A model generated the notes under the pieces. That model did not search any database. It saw only the letters and a list, made by a program, of their open reading frames with translations, and had not been told where the DNA came from. DNA of 64,000 nucleotides from Aurelia coerulea (Eukaryota > Cnidaria > Scyphozoa > Semaeostomeae > Ulmaridae), in NCBI GenBank assembly GCA_039566865.1, contig CM076958.1, forward strand, positions 4,378,501 through 4,442,500. Reading direction: 5' to 3'. This document shows, piece by piece, positions 55,701-64,000 of the stretch; position 1 is the first letter of the stretch; each line of letters opens with the position of its first letter. Made by a program: the position numbers and the translations under genes.

Positions 55701-58700
55701 CCATCAAAAGGTAAGGCTATAGGCTTACCTTTTTCTAAAATTAGCTGATTTCAAGAGAGGCTCATTTTCCAAGCAAAAGGTAATGCTATAGGCTTACCTT
55801 TTTGGCTAAAATTAGCTCATTTCAAGAGAGGCTCATTTTCCATCAAAAGGTAAGGCTATAGGCTTACCTGTTTTCTAAAATTAGCTGATTTCAATTTAGG
55901 CTCATTTTCATCAAAAGGTAAGGCTATAGGCTTACCTTTTTCACTAAAATTAGCTGATTTCAAGAGAGGCTCATTTTCCAGCAAAAGGTAAGTCGATAGG
56001 CTTACCTTTTTCATTAAAATTTGCTGACTTCAGGAGAGGCTCATTTTCCATCAAAAGGCAAGTCTATAGGCTTACCTTTTTCATTAAAATTTGCTGACTT
56101 CAAGAGAGGCTCATTTTCCATCAAAAGGTAAGGCTATAGGCTTACCTTTTTCACTAAAATTAGCTGATTTCAAGAGAGGCTCATTTTCCATCAAAAGGTA
56201 AGGCTATAGGCTTACCTTTTTCACTAAAATTGACTGATTTCAAGAGAGGCTCATTTTCCATCAAAAGGTAAGGCTATAGGCTTACCTTTTTCATAAAATT
56301 GACTGATTTCAAGAGAGGCTCATTTTCCATCAAAAGGTAAGGCTATAGGCTTACCTTTTTGGCTAAAATTAGCTCATTTCAAAAGAGGCTCATTTTCCAT
56401 CAAAAGGTAAGGCTATAGGCTTACTTTTTTCACTAAAATTAGCTGATTTCAAGAGAGGCTTGTTTTCCATCAAAAGGTAAGGCTATAGGCTTACCTTTTT
56501 CACTAAAATTAGCTGATTTTAAGAGAGGCTCATTTTCCATCAAAAGGTAAGGCTATAGGCTTACCTTTTTCATTAAAATTGGCTGATTTCAAGAGAGGCT
56601 CATTTTCCATCAAAAGGTAAGGCTATAGGCTTACCTTTTTCACTAAAATTGGCTGATTTCAAGAGAGGCTCATTTTTCATCATAAGGTAAGGCTATAGGC
56701 TTACCTTTTTTCATTAAAATTAGCTGATTTCAAGAGAGGCTCATTTTCCATCAAAAGGTAAGGCTATAGGCTTACCTTTTTCATTAAAATTAGCTGATTT
56801 CAAGAGAGGCTCATTTTTCATCAAAAGGTAAGGCTATAGGCTTACCTTTTTTCATTAAAATTAGCTGATTTCAATTTAGGCTCATTTTTCATCATAAGGT
56901 AAGGCTATAGGCTTACCTTTTTTCATTAAAATTAGCTGATTTCAATTTAGGCTCATTTTCATCAAAAGGTAAGGCTATAGGCTTACCTTTTTCACTAAAA
57001 TTAGCTGATTTCAAGAGAGGCTCATTTTCAAGCAAAAGGTAAGGCTATAGGCTTACCTTTTTTCATTAAAATTAGCTGATTTCAAGAGAGGCTCATTTTC
57101 CATCAAAAGGTAAGGCTATAGGCTTACCTTTTTCATTGAAATTCTGATTTCAAGAGAGGCTCATTTTCAATCAAAAGGTAAGGCTATAGGCTTACCTTTT
57201 TCATTAAAATTGGTTGATTTCAAGAGAGGCTCATTTTCCATCAAAAGGTAAGGCTATAGGCTTACCTTTTTCACTAAAATTAGCTGATTTCAAGAGAGGA
57301 TCATTTTCCATCAAAAGGTAAGGCTATAGGCTTACCTTTTTCACTAAAATTAGCTGATTTCAAGAGAGGCTCATTTTCCATCAAAAGGTAAGGCTATAGG
57401 CTTACCTTTTTCACTAAAATTAGCTGATTTCAAGAGAGGCTCATTTTCAAGCAAAAGGTAAGGCTATAGGCTTAGCTTTTTTCATTAAAATTAGCTGATT
57501 TCAATTTAGGCTCATTTTTCATCATAAGGTAAGGCTATAGGCTTACCTTTTTCACTAAAATTAGCTGATTTCAAGAGAGGCTCATTTTCAATCAAAAGGT
57601 AAGGCTATAGGCTTACCTTTTTCACTAAAATTGCTGATTTCAAGAGAGGCTCATTTTTCATCAAAAGGTAAGGCTATAGGCTTACCTTTTTTCATTAAAA
57701 TTTGCTGATTTCAAAGAGGATCATTTTCCATCAAAAGGTAAGGCTATAGGCTTACCTTTTTCATTAAAATTAGCTGATTTCAAGAGAGGCTCATTTTCCA
57801 TCAAAAGGTAAGGCTATAGGCTTACCTTTTTCATTAAAATTGGCTGATTTCAAGAGAGGCTCATTTTCCATCAAAAGGTAAGGCTATAGGCTTACCTTTT
57901 TCATTAAAATTAGCTGATTTCAAGAGAGGCTCATTTTCAATCAAAAGGTAAGGCTATAGGCTTACCTTTTTCACTAAAATTAGCTGATTTCAAGAGAGGC
58001 TCATTTTCAATCAAAAGGTAAGGCTATAGGCTTACCTTTTTTCATTAAAATTAGCTGATTTCAATTTAGGCTCATTTTTCATCATAAGGTAAGGCTATAG
58101 GCTTACCTTTTTCACTAAAATTAGCTGATTTCAAGAGAGGCTCATTTTCAAGCAAAAGGTAAGGCTATAGGCATACCTTTTTCATTAAAATTTGCTGATT
58201 TCAAGAGAGGATAATTTTTCATCAAAAGGTAAGGCTATAGGCTTACCTTTTTTCATTAAAATTTGCTGATTTCAAAAAGAGGCTCATTTTCCATCAAAAG
58301 GTAAGGCTATAGGCTTACCTTTTTCACTAAAATTAGCTGATTTCAAGAGAGGCTCATTTTCCATCAAAAGGTAAGGCTATAGGCTTACCTTTTTCATTAA
58401 AATTGGCTGATTTCAAGAGAGGCTCATTTTCCATCAAAAGGTAAGGCTATAGGCTTACCTTTTTCACTAAAATTGGCTGATTTCAAGAGAGGCTCATTTT
58501 CCATCAAAAGGTAAGGCTATAGGCTTACCTTTTTCACTAAAATTAGCTGATTTTAAGAGAGGCTTATTTTTCGTCAAAAGGTAAGACTATAGGCTGACCT
58601 TTTTCATTCAAAATTGGCTGATTTCAAGAGAGGCTCATTTTCCATCAAAAGGTAAGGCTATAGGCTTACCTTTTTCATTAAAATTTGCTGATTTCAGGAG

Positions 58701-61700
58701 AGGCTCATTTTTCATCATAAGGTAAGGCTATAGGCTTACCTCTTTTCATTAAAATTAGCTGATTTCAAGAGAGGCTCATTTTCCATCAAAAGGTAAGGCT
58801 TTAGGCTTACCTTTTTTCATTAAAATTAGCTGATTTCAAGAGAGGCTCATTTTTCATCAAAAGGTAAGGCTATAGGCTTACCTTTTTGGCTAAAATTAGC
58901 TCATTTCAAAAGAGGCTCATTTTCCATCAAAAGGTAAGGCTATAGGCTTACCTTTTTGATTAAAATTAGCTCATTTCAAGAGAGGCTCATTTTCCATCAA
59001 AAGGTAAGGCTATAGGCTTACCTTTTTTCATTAAAATTATCTAATTTCAAGAGAGGCTCGTTTTCCATCAAAATGTAAGGCTATAGGCTTACCCTTTTCA
59101 CTAAAATTAGCTGATTTCAAGAGAGGCTCATTTTCCATCAAAAGGTAAGGCTATAGGCTTACCTTTTTCACTAAAATTAGCTGATTTCAAGAGAGGCTCA
59201 TTTTCCATCAAAAGGTAAGGCTATAGGCTTACCTTTTTCATTAAAATTGGCTGATTTCAAGAGAGGCTCATTTTCCATCAAAAGGTAAGGCTATAGGCTT
59301 ACCTTTTTCACTAAAATTAGCTGATTTCAAGAGAGGCTCATTTTCCATCAAAAGGTAAGGCTATAGGCTTACCTTTTTCATTAAAATTTGCTGATTTCAA
59401 GAGAGGCTCATTTTTCATCAAAAGGTAAGGCTATAGGCTTACCTTTTTTCATTAAAATTTGCTGATTTCAAAGAGGCTCATTTTCCATCAAAAGGTAAGG
59501 CTATAGGCTTACCTTTTTCACTAAAATTAGCTGATTTCAAGAGAGGCTCATTTTCCATCAAGAGGTAAGGCTATAGGCTTACCTTTTTCATTAAAATTGG
59601 CTGATTTCAAGAGAGGCTCATTTTCCATCAAAAGGTAAGGCTATAGGCTTACATTTTTCATTGAAATTGGCTGATTTCAAGAGAGGCTTGTTTTCCATCA
59701 AAAGGTAAGGCTATAGGCTTACCTTTTTCATTAAAATTAGCTGATTTTAAGAGAGGCTCATTTTTCGTCAAAAGGTAAGACTATAGGCTTACCTTTTTCA
59801 TTCAAAATTGGCTGATTTCAAGAGAGGCTCATTTTCCATCAAAAGGTAAGGCTATAGGCTTACCTTTTTCATTAGAGTTTGCTGATTTCAAGAGAGGCTC
59901 ATTTTTCATCAAATGGTAAGGCTATAGGCTTACCTTTTTTCATTAAAATTAGCTGATTTCAAGAGAGGATCATTTTCCATCAAAAGGTAAGGCTATAGGC
60001 TTACCTTTTTCATTAAAATTAGCTGATTTCAAGAGAGGCTCATTTTTCATCATAAGGTAAGGCTATAGGCTTACCTTTTTTCATTAAAATTGGCTGATTT
60101 CAATTTAGGCTCATTTTTCATCATAAGGTAAGGCTATAGGCTTACCTTTTTCATTAAAATTAGCTGATTTCAAGAGAGGCTCATTTTCAATCAAAAGGTA
60201 AGGCTATAGGCTTACCTTTTTTCATTAAAATTAGCTGATTTCAAGAGAGGCTCATTTTCCATCAAAAGGTAAGGCTATAGGCTTACCTTTTTCACTAAAA
60301 TTAACTGATTTCAAGAGAGGATCATTTTCCATCAAAAGGTAAGGCTATAGGCTTACCTTTTTCACTAAAATTAACTGATTTCAAGAGAGGATCATTTTCC
60401 ATCAAAAGGTAAGGCTATAGGCTTACCTTTTTTCATTAAAATTAGCTGATTTCAATTTAGGCTCATTTTCCATCAAAAGGTAAGGCTATAGGCTTACCTT
60501 TTTCACTAAAATTGGCTGATTTCAAGAGAGGCTCATTTTCAAGCAAAAGGTAAGGCTATAGGCTTACCTTTTTTCATTAAAATTAGCTGATTTCAAGAGA
60601 GGCTCGTTTTCCATCAAAAGGTAAGGCTATAGGCTTACCTTTTTCATTAAAATTAACTGATTTCAAGAGAGGATCATTTTCCATCAAAAGGTAAGGCTAT
60701 AGGCTTACCTTTTTCACTAGAATTAACTGATTTCAAGAGAGGCTCATTTTCCATCAAAAGGTAAGGCTATAGGCTTACCTTTTTCATTAAAATTAACTGA
60801 TTTCAAGAGAGGATCATTTTCCATCAAAAGGTAAGGCTATAGGCTTACCTTTTTCACTAAAATTAGCTGATTTCATAAGAGGCTCATTTTCAAGCAAAAG
60901 GTAAGGCCATAGGCTTACCTTTTTTCATTAAAATTAGCTGATTTCAATTTAGGCTCATTTTTCATCATAAGGTAAGGCTATAGGCTTACCTTTTTCACTA
61001 AAATTAGCTGATTTCAAGAGAGGCTCATTTTCCATCAAAAGGTAAGGCTATAGGCTTACCTTTTTCATTAAAATTTGCTGATTTCAAGAGAGGCTCATTT
61101 TCCATCAAAAGGTAAGGCTATAGGCTTACCTTTTTTCATTAAAATTAGCTGATTTCAAGAGAGGATCATTTTCCATCAAAAGGTAAGGCTATAGGCTTAC
61201 CTTTTTTCATTAAAATTAGCTGATTTCAATTTAGGCTCATTTTCCATCAAAAGGTAAGGCTATAGGCTTACCTTTTTCACTAGAATTGGCTGATTTCAAA
61301 AAGAGGATCATTTTCCATCAAAAGGTAAGGCAATAGACTTACCTTTTTCACTAAAATTAGCTGATTTCAAGAGAGGCTCATTTTCCATCAAAAGGTAAGG
61401 CTATAGGCTTACCTTTTTCATTAAAATTAGCTGATTTCAAGAGAGGCTCATTTTCAAGCAAAAGGTAAGGCTATAGGCTTAGCTTTTTTCATTAAAATTA
61501 GCTGATTTCAATTTAGGCTCATTTTTCATCATAAGGTAAGGCTATAGGCTTACCTTTTTTCATTAAAATTAGCTGATTTCAAGAGAGGCTCATTTTCAAT
61601 CAAAAGGTAAGGCTATAGGCTTACCTTTTTCATTAAAATTTGCTGATTTCAAGAGAGGGTCATTTTTCATCAAAAGGTAAGGCTATAGGCTTACCTTTTT

Positions 61701-64000
61701 TCATTAAAATTAGCTGATTTCAAGAGAGGATCATTTTCCATCAAAAGGTAAGGCTATAGACTTACCTTTTTCACTAAAATTAACTGATTTCAAGAGAGGC
61801 TCATTTTTCATCAAAAGGTCAGGCTATAGGCTTATCTTTTTCACGAAAGTTAGCTGATTTCAAGAGAGGCTCATTTTCCATCTAAAGGTAAGGCTTTTGG
61901 CTTACCTTTTTCATTAAAATTAGCTGATTTCAAGAGAGGCCCATTTTGCATCAAAAGGTAAGGCTATAGGCTTACCTTTTTCATTAAAAATGGCTGATTT
62001 CAAGAGAGGCTCATTTTCCATCAAACGGTAAGGCTATAGGCTCACCTTTTTCATTAAAATTAGCTGATTTCCAGAGAGGCTCATTTTACATCAAATGGCA
62101 AGGCTATAGGCTTACCTTTTTCACTAAAATTCGCTGATTTCAAGAGAGGCTCATTTTCCATCAAAAGGTAAGGCTATAGGCTTACCTTTTTCATTAAAAT
62201 TAGCTAATTTCAAGAGAGGCCCATTTTCCATCAAAAGGTAAGGCTATAGGCTTACCTTTTTCATTAAAATTGGCTCATTTCAAGAGAGGCTCATTTTCCA
62301 TCAAAAGGTAAGGCTATAGGCTTACCTTTTTTATTAAAATTGGCTAATTTCAAAAGAGGCTAATTTTCCATCAAAAGGTAAGGCTATAGGCTTACCTTTT
62401 TCACTAAAATTAGCTGATTTCAAGAGAGGCTCATTTTCCATCAAAAGGTAAGGCTATAGGCTTACTTTTTTCATTAAAATTGGCTGATTTCAAAAGAGGC
62501 TCATTTTCCATCAAAAGGTAAGGCTATAGGCTTACCTTTTTCACTAAAATTAGCTGATTTCAAGAGAGGCTCATTTTCCATCAAAAGGTAAGGCTATAGG
62601 CTTACCTTTTTCATTAAAATTAGCTGATTTCAAGAGAGGCTCATTTTCCATCAAAAGGTAAGGCTATAGGCTTGCCTTTTTCATTAAAATTGGCTGATTT
62701 CAAGAGAGGCTCATTTTCCATCAAAAGGTAAGGCTATAGGCTTACCTTTTTTATTAAAATTGGCTGATTTCAAAAGAGGCTAATTTTCCATCAAAAGGTA
62801 AGGCTATAGGCTTACCTTTTTCACTAAAATTGGCTGATTTCAAGAGAGGCTCATTTTCCATCAAAAGGTAAGGCTATAGGCTTACCTTTTTCACTAAAAT
62901 TGACTGATTTCAAGCGAGGCTCATTTTCTATCAAAAGGTAAGGCTATAGGCTTACCTTTTTCATTAAAATTGGCTGATTTCAAAAGAGGCTAATTTTCCG
63001 TCAAAAGGTAAGGCTATAGGCTTACCTTTTTCATTAAAATTGGCTGATTTCAAGAGAGGCTCATTTTCCATCAAAAGGTAAGGCTATAGATTTACCTTTT
63101 TCACTAAAATTGACTGATTTCAAGAGAGGCTCATTTTCTATCAAAAGGTAAGGCTATAGGCTTACCTTTTTCCTTAAAATTAGCAGATTTCAAGAGAGGC
63201 TCATTTTCCATCAAAAGATAAGGCTATAGGCTTACCTTTTTCATTAAAATTAGCTGATTTCAAGAGAGGCTCATTTTCCATCAAAAGATCAGGCTATAGG
63301 CTCACCTTTTTCATTAAAATTAGCTGATTTCAAGAGAAGCCCAATTTCCATCAAAAGGTAAGGCCATAGGCATACCTTTTTCACTAAAATTGGCTGATTT
63401 CAAGAGAGGCTCATTTACCATCAAAAGATCAGGCTATAGGCTCACCTTTTTCATTAAAATTAGCTGATTTCAAGAGAGGCTCATTTTCCATCAAAAGATC
63501 AGGCTATAGGCTCACCTTTTTCATTAAAATTAGCTGATTTCAAGAGAGGCTCATTTTCCATCTAAAGATCAGGCTATAGGCTCACCTTTTTCATTAAAAT
63601 TAGCTGATTTCAAGAGAGGCTCATTTTCCATCAAAAGATCAGGCTATAGGCTTACCTTTTTCACTAAAATTCGCTGATTTCAAGAGGAAGTCATTTTCCA
63701 TCAAAAGGTAAGGCTATAGGCTTACCTTTTTTATTAAAATTGGCTGTTTTCAGAAGAGGCTAATTTTCCATCAAAAGGTAAGGCTATAGGCTTACCTTTT
63801 TCACTAAAATTAGCTGATTTCAAGAGAGGCTCATTTTCCATCAAAAGGTAAGGCTATAGGCTTACCTTTTTCATTAAAATTAGCTGATTCAAGAGAGGCC
63901 CATTTTCCATTTTCCATTTTCCATTATAGGCTTACCTTTTTCATTAAAATTGGCTCATTTCAAGAGAGGCTCATTTTCCATCAAAAGGTAAGGCTATAGG
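46781..64000 (+). repeat. 70 bp satellite array, about 246 units, open at the right
   Basis: The consensus unit is AAAATTAGCTGATTTCAAGA + GAGGCTCATTTTCCATCAAA + AGGTAAGGCTATAGGCTTAC + CTTTTTCACT (70 bp). CACT and CATT forms, and AGCTG/GGCTG forms, alternate. Most units differ from the consensus at one to three positions. A variant subfamily with TTCAATTTAGG and TTTTTCATCATAAGG recurs (for example 48535, 53225, 54480, 56870, 58060, 60950). Each unit includes the near-perfect palindrome AAAAGGTAAGgCTATAGgCTTACCTTTT. There is no coding capacity across the array. The array continues past the window end. Confidence 0.97.
63230..63660 (+). repeat. Local satellite variant block (AAAAGATCAGG form)
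   Basis: Six or so units within 430 bp carry AAAAGATCAGGCTATAGGCTCACC in place of AAAAGGTAAGG...CTTACC. This destroys the palindrome arm on one side and partly on the other. It looks like a recent short-range amplification. Confidence 0.8.

Noticed and set aside
46781..64000. CRISPR-like regular array
   Set aside because: Units are directly adjacent with no unique spacers, the DNA is eukaryotic, and the period is a plain 70 bp satellite.

Overview
The window is animal (metazoan) genomic DNA. It is AT-rich, has no bacterial-style open reading frames, and carries one intron-rich gene on the + strand with GT-AG splice junctions, a polymerase III tRNA gene, tRNA- and 5S-like SINEs, LINE remnants, many short inverted-repeat transposons and a long satellite array. 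Protein similarity and repeat style suggest an invertebrate, perhaps a cnidarian or another marine phylum. I cannot fix the species from the sequence alone.

Region 1 (about 1-42.5 kb) holds almost all of an orthologue of PPP4R4, the HEAT-repeat regulatory subunit 4 of protein phosphatase 4. I assembled 21 coding exons from 1253 to 42499. All splice phases agree and they encode 795 residues plus a stop codon. The exon that starts the protein is not found; about 60-70 N-terminal residues, judged against vertebrate PPP4R4, should lie upstream of 1253 and probably outside the window.

The introns are packed with mobile elements. These are: (a) TA-flanked elements with CCGGGTG...CACCCGG ends and very long inverted arms, some nested in older copies; (b) a family with AGCATAGG ends and 8-9 bp target duplications; (c) hAT-like elements with 8 bp duplications; (d) tRNA-headed and 5S-rRNA-like SINEs; (e) LINE 3' ends; and (f) a 2.4 kb TTAA-flanked element with 21 bp perfect inverted ends. 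Element (f) contains what looks like a captured promoter and first coding exon resembling HEATR3. A tRNA-Glu(UUC) gene sits in the last intron on the minus strand, with a decayed copy about 1 kb away on the plus strand.

Region 2 (42.5-46.3 kb) is intergenic and made of SINE, LINE and MITE remnants, plus a tandem duplication with poly-C tracts.

Region 3 (46.3-64.0 kb, running off the window) is one satellite array of about 250 copies of a 70 bp unit. Each unit holds a 28 bp near-perfect palindrome centred on CTATAG. The left edge is degenerate and the interior homogeneous, and blocks of diagnostic variants recur 4-6 kb apart, showing multi-unit duplications. No second complete protein-coding gene is visible.
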